DNA of 64,000 nucleotides from positions 10,058,081 through 10,122,080 of the forward strand of contig NC_132888.1 of NCBI RefSeq assembly GCF_030463535.1, written 5' to 3'. Numbering within the stretch: the first letter of the stretch is position 1; every line of letters begins with the position of its first letter. The notes beneath the pieces were generated by a model. That model searched no databases. It had not been told where the DNA came from and saw only the letters and a list, made by a program, of their open reading frames with translations. Made by a program: the position numbers and the translations under genes. Positions 53,422 through 64,000 of the stretch are shown piece after piece. Origin of the DNA: Salminus brasiliensis (Eukaryota; Chordata; Actinopteri; Characiformes; Bryconidae).

Positions 53422-54224
53422 CTTGTCTTAGTTATGGACCTGGAAAGATAAATAATAGCATTTCAGTGGAACAGCAGACAGATTGTGTCTATATAATATT
53501 ATTTTTAATGAAATTTAAAAATAGGTCGTAAACATGCAGAGACATAAAAGCATTTTAATTTACTTTTCTATTCAGAAAGAGAAAAAAACACCAGTATGAT
53601 GATAATAAGTTACTTACTTTTGTTTCACAGTAAATGATAGTGACCTTGATCTTCAGGAGTTAACCGCTGTCCTACAGTGCTCTGTTCCCTTTTCAGAGTC
53701 AACGTGATGTCTTTATTTCAGTCATCACCACTTCCTCTTTCTTTTTATTCAGTTTCCACACAATAGACTTTTCCATTTTATCTTTCATTGGGCAAATGAA
53801 TGTAGAACTGAATTAAAGTAACATGCCCAAAAAGTTTCATTAATACATTGTGTCCAGAGTAGTTGTGGAGTTTGGACAGTTAACTTTCATTTTCTTTTCT
53901 TGGTCAGATCAGACTGCTGTTTCTGACAGACAACTGTCCTGTCACAGACATCCTTTCATGAACTGTCCCCTAAACAGCCACATAACGAAGGTTTAAACAG
54001 AGAGAAAACCATAACAAAGGAAGATTTTATGGAACAATATTGTTATGGAAAGGATGATAAGAGAGACTCTTTCCTTGCTTTTTTACCTCCTCAGACACAT
54101 TTTGTATTTATTTATTTTTCAATATATTTTTATAGAATAATATATATAAAATACTTTTTGTTTCTTATTAAGGCACACTAGTTGAAATGTATATGATTTG
54201 GTCATATAAAGCCATGTAAAAATA

Positions 54225-54620
54225 TTATGACATCCCATGTTAGGATAGCCTGTCTTGTTTAAACTGATTGGTAAAGAAAGTGTTATTACCATGATGAGAT
54301 CCAAAGAACTCTCTGAGGCCTTCAAAAAGATGTCTGTAGATACAGACAAGTTCAGGAAGGGTATTAAAAAAATTTCAGAACAATTCGAAATCAGTCGGTT
54401 CACTGTCCGCATAATAATTTACAGGTGAAGAAACTGGCCAACATGGCCAGGTCAGGCCGTCCTAGCAAATTCAGTCCAACAGTGGACCACAAAATGCATA
54501 AAGAGGTCACATCATGGGATCTACAGGTAGCTCTTGCACAGCTGTCAAAGTACAGCATCTACCATCAGAAAGAGACACACAGTTGATTTTCATAAGAGAT
54601 GTGCAACGAGGAAACCCTTG
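54225..54620 (+). pseudogene. Tc1-like transposase remnant
   Basis: 'gaactctctgaggccttcaa', 'gggtattaaaaaaatttcag' and 'aacaattcgaaatcagtcgg' match the N-terminal DNA-binding region of Tc1-type transposases. The frame is broken by several indels and stops, and there is no catalytic domain. Confidence 0.75.
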
Positions 54621-55094
54621 CTTATATTCCTGGTCTTGGTCCAGCATGGCAAGCTATAGATGGTCGGCAGGTCAGGGAGCTTGGTGATGTGCTCAACTGA
54701 TTGCCCCCCCCCCCCTCTGGAAAGCTCACCTATCCTTCTTGATGCTATTCCCAATCCAGGCTATGATGTTTTTCATGAGGATGCTTTCGATGAATGTTTC
54801 ACAGAACCTTGGAGGGCTGACTGACATCAATTAGGTAATTAGGACAGCAGATCAAAATATGGTCACCCTAGTATTTCACAATATATGTTACATACAGTGT
54901 CTTATCCAGACACAATTGTTTGTGTATGTTTGATGGTGTATGTGAATGTGTGTGACACAGTAGTCTGACTGCATTACCTTTTGGAAACTTTTCTAAGTCC
55001 TGCATTCATGTTTTTGCTCTTGTGCTTTAAATGAATGCTCTGTGGCTTCCAGATGAGCTAAACTGCATGTTTTAGGCAAATCACACTGTTGGGT

Positions 55095-55560
55095 CACGCT
55101 GGGTCAGCAGCTTCAAGTTCCTGGATGTTCACATCTCAGAGGAACTTACATGGACAGAGCACACCACACGAACGGCGAAGAAGGCCTCTTCTACCTCAGA
55201 TGGCTGGGAAGGAACCCCGTTACTCCGGACGTTCTACACCTGCACTGAGGGGCTGTATTATCACCTGGTAAGGGAACTGCACCATTCAGCTTTCAACCCT
55301 TCTGGGTTTATACACCGGCCGCAGTCTGAGAAAGCCTAGGAGGATTATTAAGGACTCCATCCACCCAAGCCACTGCCTGTTCTCACAGCTGCCCAGCGAC
55401 AGGAGGTACAGAAGCATGAAGAGCAGAACCAGCCAGTTAAAAGACTGCTTCTACCCTCAAACAATTAAGCAGCTGAACAGATCTCACTGGTCTCACTATC
55501 GCCCCATGGCCACACCCCCACTGGACTCTGCACTTCCTTACTTACTGAAACTGTGACCTC
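55095..55560 (+). pseudogene. Non-LTR retrotransposon 3' fragment
   Basis: Translated in shifting frames the segment gives FKFLDVHISEELTWTEHT-like text, then RRIIKDSIHPSHCLFSQLPS and DRRYRSMKSRTSQLKDCFYP. This is the end of the reverse-transcriptase ORF of an abundant fish LINE. It is frameshifted and cut short, and followed by a (TA)n tract. Confidence 0.75.
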
Positions 55561-55611
55561 TGCTAACTCACACTACATTTGAATTCAACAAACCTTATCC
55601 AATGTCTATAT

Positions 55612-55746
<135 letters not shown>

Positions 55747-56284
55747 GGGGCTTCTTTTGCCTCCTCCAGTATTTAGACAGGCGGCAAGATGACGCCGCAA
55801 AATCAGTTTCCAGGTCACAGAGGAGAGGAGGAGGGTCGGTAGGAAAAAGCAGTAACTTTTGGGGTTTTTGGACGCAGCCTGTGTGTGTGCTTTGTGTCCG
55901 AACTGTCAAATCCATCTGAGAGCATTTCCCTTTGTTCCCTTATATTAAAATAAATGTGAAAACATTCAGTGGAATATTCAATGTTTGTGTGGTAATTCAA
56001 AGATTGAGATGCTGCAAGAATCTATAACTGAGGATTTAGAAACATTGTGGAGAATAAAATATGTGGCCTGTTGTGTTTAATTCTGATGTGACAACTTCAA
56101 ATTAAATGTTAAAGAATGTGCGAACACTGTTGACTGAAGAGGTGAGATCACAGAGGAAGTGACTTGCTGTGCAGCGACTTTGGTTTTTACTCTGCCTTTG
56201 AAGAACTTAATACTTAAACAGCAAGACCTACTGTAGCACTGATGTAGCTCAAACATGGACCACATCCTGCACATTACTGCTTTT

Positions 56285-56417
56285 AGAGGGTAAAGGGTCT
56301 TGCTCAAGGGCCCATATATATATATATATATTGGCAGCTTGCCAAGCCCGGGAATCGAACCCACAACCCTGTTATCAATATGCTGGTGCTCTATCCGCTG
56401 AGCCACCACTGCCCCCC
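56285..56417 (-). mobile_element. tRNA-derived SINE head, reverse and truncated
   Basis: Read on the minus strand: a GTGGTGGCTCAGCGGATAGA-type head, B box GGGTTCGATTCCCGG, then 'gcccttgagcaagacccttt'. It is interrupted by a short (TA)n. Same family as the copy at 38346-38597. Confidence 0.75.
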
Positions 56418-56859
56418 GATGGCCCAGAATGCAGAATGACCGGTGTCACGACTCTGCCGAGGACCTCTAGGCTAGTTGTGAAGTATTGTATCCCTGTTTT
56501 GGTGAACTACTAAACGTTATTTTCTGACTGTTTAGCCCGTTAATGATTCTTGCCTTTGTATTTTCAAGCTTGTTTTGGCCTTGCCCTTTGGACTTGTTTC
56601 CTGTATGTTTTGCCTTGGATTTCGACCCACTGCCTGTTAATGTGACTATGAGTGTGCCTTGACCATTTGGATGTATTCCTTTTCTCTGTTCATTCTCTTT
56701 TGCCTTCCAGAAGTGATCCTTGCCTATTTTTAGAAAGCCTCTTTTTCATTTCTGTTTGACACGTTACAGCCGAATGCAGTTGCCAAAATCCAAATAATTT
56801 TATTATCTCTTTGATGCTGGAATTTTAATTTATACATACAAAATCAAGAGTATTAAAAA

Positions 56860-57125
56860 GTGTCTCCTTCTTTTGTTGGAGTAACTGTCTTTTAGATTTT
56901 GACGCATTGCTGTGAGGACTTGGTTGCATTCAGTGACAAGAGCATTAGTAAGGTCAGGTCTTTATACCCCTCTAGCCCACGCCTGGCATTGGGCATAGTG
57001 CCAATGGGTTTGTGTTTATTAGCTCCAGAGAGTCCTATTCTATTTGCAATACTTATCTACAGGTACTAGACAAGCTGTGTGTGCATTTGCACATCTGTGT
57101 CAACAATAGCTGCAACTTGTAGATG
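56860..57125 (-). repeat. Dispersed repeat, 'caaatcctcacagcaatgct' family, reverse copy
   Basis: 'gcattgctgtgaggacttgg', 'gcccacgcctggcattgggc' and 'agctccagagagtcctattc' are the reverse complements of phrases in the 28.2- and 40.0-kb copies. Confidence 0.7.
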
Positions 57126-58806
57126 AATGCACAGTGAACCTATTTAATAATAATTAAAACATATAAATAACAATAGATAAATAATAATAATTATAGTAAT
57201 AGCATTACTTAATATACATTAGATTCATATTATAATACAGTCTTTAAAAATAAAGATGGATGTGACAACAGCGAGAGGGATCCACTGTGGGTTGTTAAAC
57301 AGGGTGAATCAGATTGCTGCAGTGCCACCCTATGGCGTGTCACTGCTGCTGCTGTGGTTACACCAAATACAGCTGGGTAAAGAGGTCTATAATAAAACAC
57401 TGTAACAAGCTCTCTGTAACAGCCATTTGGTTTCTGAAGGCCTCCTATGTTCAAATGATGTCACCTATGTGTAATAGCTGACTCACTTTCTCACCCTCAT
57501 TTTTCATTATTTATTTCAGTTCTACCTTAAACAGAGCAGTAGTTGCACTCTGCTGCGCAGCTTCATCTAGTTAGGTTACCCTTCCAAAAAACTTTTTCAA
57601 TCATTTCCATAAGCATATTCTGACAATATTACAGCCTGTACTGCAACCTGCCTGTTCAATTCAATAAAAAACACAATGGGGGATAAGCTGGTTCCAGATC
57701 CATCTCCACTCTCTGGACCTCGGGTTCTGCAGCCAGAACCATTGGCACAGTTCTGGAATATGACTTATGCAATAACTCTGTGTGGAGAGTCAACAGACAG
57801 GAACTGATCAGACCAGACCAGATCAGATCAAGAATCCTGTGTTATTTTTTTTATTATTATAACCACTGTTTGCATGTTTTAAGACAGTGGTGACACTTCA
57901 TAACTTTTATTCTCATATTTACTGAAACTACAAGTGATGTTCTCTTTTTCCGGAACGTGATTGTTTCGGGATCTAAAAACATGTCAGGCTGGAACTCTGG
58001 ATTGTGTAATATGTCTGGGGATTGATTTTACGTCAGGGTTTGCTTCTACATTCAACTGAATTTTTTGTATACATATTTAATCAGCTTTAAGCTTCCGCAT
58101 AACCATTGGTCAATGTGCTTAAGACAGAGAGAGAGATGGCAGGAGATTTATGAGAATTATTATATGCAAAGGGGATGAAGTTGGATGCAAAATTAGTGAC
58201 AATACAGGTATGTAAACGCTGCAGATCTGTAAAATGTACAGAACTGTTTAAGAGACAGACTTCACATAATGAACACAGTAGACAAATCTCCATCAGTTAG
58301 AGACCTGAGTGGAGTAAAGCTTTGGGTGAACCTGATTCAGAGAAATATATGCAACACTGGTCATCTGCAGCTAATGATGCTAATAACCTCACGCAGGTAG
58401 TAACGGATAAACTACCTGTAAGAGGTCAGTGTCTGCAGCTGCCTACCAGCGGGCGACTGCAGTGAGGCACTGTTACCCAAAGGAAAGCCAATCCCCAAAA
58501 ATCCTAGGGGTAATCAGTGCCAACCAGATACACCTAGTGTTCACAGCATTTAAGGCTGTGACAAAGTGCAATTCTCTGTCACACCTTTGTAGAAGGGTGT
58601 TCGGTACGGTACACAGAAGTGAAAGGGAGAGAAAGTCTTATAATGAAAGAATAAAAGAGAAATGAAAAGAAAGGTTTAAAAGAAGAAAGGAGAAAAGTAA
58701 CAGAGCTGTGAGAGAAAAGCGCTGAAGAGGTCACAGCTCAAAAGTAAAAGACTTTAAGTGAAGCATTGATCCTCAGTTCCTTTGTTTATAGAACTTCATC
58801 CACCAA

Positions 58807-58807
<1 letters not shown>

Positions 58808-58855
<48 letters not shown>

Positions 58856-58860
58856 AAGAC
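58808..58860. repeat. (GA)n microsatellite
   Basis: About 25 GA units with two AA interruptions. Confidence 0.9.
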
Positions 58861-58975
58861 TTTAGATGCGACCCCAATCCATCGCACCTGATCCAGCTAA
58901 TTATTGTCTTCAGAACCGCAGTAAAGTTATGCTAATCATACACTAGAAGACTCAAAATCTGCCACTCTTTCATAT

Positions 58976-59313
58976 CTAAAGACAATTTGTCATTACTTGC
59001 ACACGATACTGCAAATAATATTAACGGGCAGGGTGTGAGTGCAGGGTTTAAAAAAAAAAGCCACAGAATGAACTTTGCTGCTTCCTGTTTGGTGCTGGAG
59101 GGAGCTCACCAACTGTTAGTTGCACGTCATAATTTGCATGAGCCAACACTAAAAACTTGACAACATTAAACACAGTGGATTTGATCATAATGTCAAGATG
59201 AGAAAAATACTGCAGCTGTCTTGGCCACCTCACACCAAAGGATCAAGGTGGCGGGAAGACGCTGCAACCCTAGCGAGAATTATATGATTTTATTCCGGCT
59301 TTGGAAATTTGTC
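58976..59313 (+). repeat. Duplicated block A, first copy
   Basis: About 340 bp nearly identical to 60985-61328. Shared landmarks include 'ctaaagacaatttgtcatta', 'gaatgaactttgctgcttcc' and 'gacgctgcaaccctagcgag'. Differences are mainly in the poly-A length and a few single bases. Confidence 0.9.
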
Positions 59314-59482
59314 TTCGGCAGTAAAATCACCTGAAAAGTTGTTTGGTGAAAAGTTGGCTGGCATTAATATTAGTTTTTGATATTGTCATTTCAGTGCTAA
59401 TGACTTTTGCAAGGATTATAGTAGCCAGTCAAGATAATCACGCACAGTGTGGTTTGGGTCACATTTTGTTTAATACCTCTAG

Positions 59483-59675
59483 TATTAATACTGAAAAACT
59501 GAGACCACATTTCTAGCCAGAAGACAATGCATGCATTCATAGACCATGCCTACATCTGTGCACACACATGTGTTGTCCTTCAAGTCCTTTCATTGCATTT
59601 AATTACATAGTATTGCTCATGTTAACAATAGATGGCTTTAGGAAAACTATGTAAACTATAAACTATATAAAAGAT
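59483..59675 (-). repeat. Block B, inverted relative to 61330-61512
   Basis: 'gagaccacatttctagccag', 'tgcctacatctgtgcacaca' and 'gttaacaatagatggcttta' are the reverse complements of text at 61330-61512, with small differences. Confidence 0.85.
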
Positions 59676-59799
59676 ATATCATTAGCTCAGTAACCACTGT
59701 GTATAAACATCAGATTATTTTTTGAGCAGTGGGGGAGAATTACACACCACTTTAATTTGACTAAAAAAATCCACCACATGATATACATTAACAAACAGA

Positions 59800-62000
59800 T
59801 GTTTTTTTGTGCAGCTAGGTTTGGATCACAGAAACAATTATGTCAATATTTTCTTTATATTTCTGAATTTCAAAAACACTCATATACAGCAGATCATATA
59901 CATCACTACAACTAACTGTGAAAATTGCAGCTAGATGCCATTAAAGACACACAGCCTATGAATTATGTTGTGATGCTTTGAATTTCATCAGCATTTCAGC
60001 TGAATTGTATACAACACTATAATCTGTGTAATGTGCAGCTAGGTGGCAGCAAACATGCTAAGACAAAAGTTAAGGAGCACATGGGGAAACCAAAACAAAG
60101 AGACAGAAAGGCACAAACAGGACAAAAGCATAACAGGTTTACATTTACATTTAAGGCATTTAGCAGACACTGGCACAGGAGTAGAGGTAGGGCAGATGCC
60201 ACTGCTGAGGCAGGAATAAAAGCTGCCGGCATCGCTGGCACTGGAACTGGTGCAGATGCACTGCTGTGAAGGGAAGAACAGGTACTGGAGCTGAAGACTT
60301 AGACGCTTTGGACATTATGAACAATTGCAGCTTGTGCAGAGACGACAGGGCAAGGAACAAACCCAAACAGAGCCATGTGCTAAAGCACCAAAACAAAGTG
60401 AGAGAAAAGCACAAACAGGACACAAGCATGACAGAATGTTCTGCAATCATTTCTTCATGTTTAGGTATTTTGAATTTCAATACCAATTCAGACACTTTAG
60501 ATACAAGAATTACAGAAATAATTGTGACTAGTGCAGCTAGGTGTCGGCATTCTTGATTTTACCTGCAACTCATTTTTGTTATATGCAGTGCAGCTACAAA
60601 TGGCATTACATTTAAAATGTAAAAAAAGTAATTATATTATATTCAAAACCCAAGAGAAGTGCATTATTAAGGCTTAGCTAAACCACACACTGCTGATTTT
60701 ACTGTTTTATGTAATGTGGCTACATTGCTATTATAATTCAAACAGAAAGAAAATCTAAATGTTGTGTATGTTTGCTGACACCTAGTTGTACTACACATCA
60801 TTTTATATATAATGCAACTGCACTGCTATTGAATTTTAAAACACAAATATTAGTAAACAAAATTATTACATGCAATCAAAAAATCTTTTGTCTTTGCTGA
60901 CACCTAGCTGCGCCGTACACAGTCGGTTTTAGTGTTGTATATAATGTGACTGAAATGCATTTGAAATTGAAGGCGTAAAAAAATACTAAAGACAATTTGT
61001 CATTACTTGCACACGATACTGCAAATAATATTAACGGGCGGGGTGTGAGTGCAGGGTTTAAAAAAAAAAAAAAGCCACAGAATGAACTTTGCTGCTTCCT
61101 GTTTGGTGCTGGAGGGAGCTCACCAACTGTTATTCGCACGTCATAAAATTTGCATGAGCCAACACTAACAACTTGACAACATTAAACACAGTGGATTTGA
61201 TCATAATGTCAAAATGAAAAATATACTGCAGCTGTCTTGGCCACCTCACACCAAAGGATCAAGATGGCAGGAAGACGCTGCAACCCTAGCGAGAATTATA
61301 TGATTTTATTCCGGCTTTGGAAATTTGTATATATTTTATATAGTTTATATAGTTTTCCTAAAGCTATATATCTATTGTTAACATGAGCAATACTATGTAT
61401 TTAAATGCAATGAAAGGACTTGAAGGACAACAAATATGCGTGCACAGATGTAGGCATGGTCTACAAATGCATGCATTGTTTTCTGGCTGGAAATGTGGTC
61501 TCAGTTTTCAGTATTAATATGATTTTATTCCGGCTTTGGAAATTTGTCTTTGTATGTAATGTGGCTACATTGCTATTAAAATTAAAAATGTTTTACAAAA
61601 AATGTAAAAAAGATTTTGTATTACATCCAAAATCTAAAGGTTGTGCATGTTTGCTGACACCTAGTTGTACTAAACACAGTCGGTTTTAGTGTTGTGTATA
61701 ATGTGACTGAAATGCATTTGAAATTCAAATCGTAAAAATATAGGTTGAGCATTACACCCAAAATCTAAAGGTTGAGCATTACTATTGATCACTAGATGTG
61801 TCATAAACAGCCGTGGTCAGCCGTGTATAGAACATAGCTGCTACATCGCTGCACATAACACTGTCTGTTTATATGTGTAGTATAAAATTCAGCTGAAATG
61901 AGAAATTTTAAATAAAGTACACATTGCATGCATAATCCATAAGGCGTGTGTCCTTACTTGTACCTAGCTGCACCTTCCACAGTTGATTGTAGTGATGTAA
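59800..62000. repeat. Diverged ~110-165 bp repeat array with a head-to-head switch
   Basis: The landmark GCAGCTAGGTGTC-type motif appears in one direction at 59811, 59927, 60035 and 60533. It appears in the other direction (GCTGACACCTAG) at 60774, 60896 and 61653, with a weaker copy at 61950. Orientation changes near 60.57 kb. Adjacent monomers share text such as 'gactgaaatgcatttgaaat' and 'cagtcggttttagtgttgt'. Block A/B' (60985-61550) interrupts the forward half, and a segment with a SINE tail (about 60055-60440) interrupts the reverse half. Confidence 0.7.
60985..61328 (+). repeat. Duplicated block A, second copy
   Basis: Nearly identical to 58976-59313 and inserted within a monomer of the array. 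Its last 30 or so bases ('gattttattccggctttgga') are repeated again at 61520-61550 after the inverted block B'. Confidence 0.9.
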
Positions 62001-62046
62001 GTACTCTTGAAAGTCCAAAAATGGAAATGTACATAGTAGTTTCTGA

Positions 62047-62049
<3 letters not shown>

Positions 62050-62122
<73 letters not shown>
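62050..62122. repeat. (TA)n microsatellite
   Basis: About 36 TA units; the flanking plus-strand frame is a read-through of it. Confidence 0.95.
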
Positions 62123-62124
<2 letters not shown>

Positions 62125-62881
62125 TATTTCAATATCTATATATCATAAATATGTAGGCTACATATATAGATGGAAAACAAATGTGTGTATACAGATTGGA
62201 TGTGGTCTCTCATTTTTTGGCATTAACACAAAAAGAGCAGTATGTAAAACATGACCTAAGCAACAAAAGAAAAGGTGGGCATTTCTGCCTGTGGTTATAC
62301 TGTCTTGAACACGTACGTGTTTAACAACTAAATCTGACTTAAATATGTGAAATATGGCCCACTTTTGGGCCACACTGACATTGCTATCTGAGTTATGACC
62401 TTCAGGGGAAATATATCTTTTTAATACATTTATTTCAACCACAAATATGATTGATTTCACATAATTCATGTATGTTAGTTGCCTATAAATAAAAAATATA
62501 TATATATATTTTCCAAATGGAAACGTTAATTTGTGACTATGTGCACACAGACAATCAATTAATGAAAGAATTGTTTGAAGTACAAAATCTTTCCACCCTT
62601 TATCTCTTTAATTTGGCCTTCTTAGGATTAAAAGACATGTAGTCAACCATGTGAGGGGTCTATTTACCTATTCACTAATTAATTTGCCATCCTATTTTTT
62701 CAAAATGTGACATTTAGTGAACATACTGTAAAGTGTATGCAGTAACGTAGAAAAACAGGTGGAGCTCTCTTCATGATTTTCCATGACATAAAATAAGCTT
62801 TGAAAATCTGATATTTTTAGAATGAGAATTATTCTAGTGTTTTCAAAGAACATTTCTAACCACAATTTCTGACCCATGAAT

Positions 62882-62939
<58 letters not shown>
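62882..62939. repeat. (AC)n microsatellite
   Basis: About 29 AC units. The Cys-Val repeat frame on the minus strand is its translation. Confidence 0.95.
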
Positions 62940-62941
<2 letters not shown>

Positions 62942-63224
62942 AAATACGCACACATGCATACAGAAAAAGTTAAGGGACGGACTTTTATTTGCACCTCCCT
63001 TGACCTGAAGAGGTCATGATTGAGTGTGGAACAGAAAACAGGTTCAGTTTTTCTGCACGGTGACGGCACCACGTAAGTCTATCATATTTTTATTCATTTA
63101 TCATTATTTTTTCTCCACTAAATTATAAATATGTGCCATATGTGTACCTATGTACTTTATTTGCAATAGTATATGTACTATTGTGCAAAGTGAAGTGTCG
63201 AGTATTGTGGTCTCCATACTGACT

Positions 63225-63362
63225 TTTGTTTTTAGACTTTTGTTTTTTGGATCCTAGTCTCTACAAACTAGCTAAGGGTATTTTCTGAGTGAACAGTGAA
63301 GCACTTTTGTAAGTCGCTCTGGATAACAGTGTTTTCTAAATGCCTTAAATGTAAATGTATAT
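63225..63362 (+). repeat. Retroelement 3' tail
   Basis: 'gtaagtcgctctggataaca' followed by 'ccttaaatgtaaatg', the same type of tail as at 2712-3008 and 37541-37770. Confidence 0.65.
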
Positions 63363-63464
63363 GTTATAATCTTTATAATAATCTCTATTATAATCTTTCA
63401 AATAATAATAATTAGAATTACACAGATAACATGAAGGTCTATAAAATATTCTAGTTGTATATCC

Positions 63465-63465
<1 letters not shown>

Positions 63466-63530
<65 letters not shown>
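63466..63530. repeat. Compound (TC)n(TA)n microsatellite
   Basis: About twelve TC units passing directly into about twenty TA units. Confidence 0.95.
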
Positions 63531-63533
<3 letters not shown>

Positions 63534-64000
63534 TTAAATTAAATTATGACAATGAAAAGTGTAGTGCCATCCTAAAGAAAAGTCTGGAATGTACTGAGAA
63601 TATACCTTTAACATACCATGTGAAAATTTTGTAAATTACTGTGTTTCAACTTCATGCTGCTTACAGATCTACTGTTAACACAAACATACAGTACAATGCA
63701 CATGAAGTATAATAATTTTAGCTAAGAGCAGGTGCTTTCGCTGCCGCTGAACGTGTTTATTCATGTAAACCAAGCCATTCCCCAGCATTTAGCCTGTTCT
63801 ATATTTAAAGTTCCTGTATTTCTTGTAGATTTGCATTGTTCTGGATGAAGACATGAAGCATAAGAAAAAAAAAAACAATAGCTTACACTCTATGATTTGG
63901 GACTGTTTAAAACTAAATTAATATACCAGTTCTAATGATGTGTGTTATCCTCCTCCTCCCTCCTTGGTCAAATTTGACTGTTTTTTTGTTTGTACTGTGG

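Noticed and set aside
58429-58665. 78-codon plus-strand frame
   Set aside because: No recognisable domain, ends in low-complexity purine-rich sequence, no supporting splice or promoter signals.

Overview
The window is vertebrate genomic DNA, almost certainly from a teleost fish. It has long AT-rich introns, abundant dinucleotide and tetranucleotide repeats, Tc1-like transposon relics, and tRNA-derived SINEs ending in the fish 'AAGTCGCTCTGGATGAGAGC' type tail. There are no operons. All genes are split by GT-AG introns, with one GC-AG exception. The SINE set resembles what I remember from ostariophysan fish (characins, catfish), but that is inference from memory.

Layout. (1) 1-8.2 kb, minus strand: an intron-containing HSC70 gene (hspa8). 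Coding exons 2-8 are present with the canonical HSPA8 exon lengths; the last exon lies off the left edge; a non-coding exon 1, a TATA box and a heat-shock-element-like site are proposed near 8.0-8.2 kb. (2) 10.4-24.9 kb, minus strand: a complete ten-exon gene for a 470-residue TBC-domain Rab GTPase-activating protein with both catalytic fingers. Its introns hold a 21-bp minisatellite with 210-bp higher-order periodicity, a 31-bp minisatellite, hAT-like MITEs and an internally deleted Tc1 element. Its CpG-rich first exon has a C-rich, potentially G-quadruplex-forming tract upstream. (3) 27.9-53.4 kb: a cluster of three immunoglobulin-superfamily receptors. They are a V-set protein with a lysine in its transmembrane segment (minus), a one-domain Siglec-like receptor (plus), and a four-domain CD22/sialoadhesin-like Siglec (minus). 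The last two converge tail to tail and both carry cytoplasmic YxN tyrosine motifs. (4) 53.4-64 kb: no gene that I can support. It holds Tc1 and LINE relics, long (TA)n tracts, and a diverged repeat array that reverses direction near 60.57 kb, interrupted by a duplicated block of about 340 bp.

Functionally, hspa8 (constitutive cytosolic chaperone) and the TBC protein (Rab control) look like housekeeping neighbours. The three receptors form a leukocyte-type cluster in which one member looks fit for adaptor-coupled activation and two carry tyrosine-based signalling tails. All gene models were built by eye from splice sites, phase and frame; none has transcript support here.
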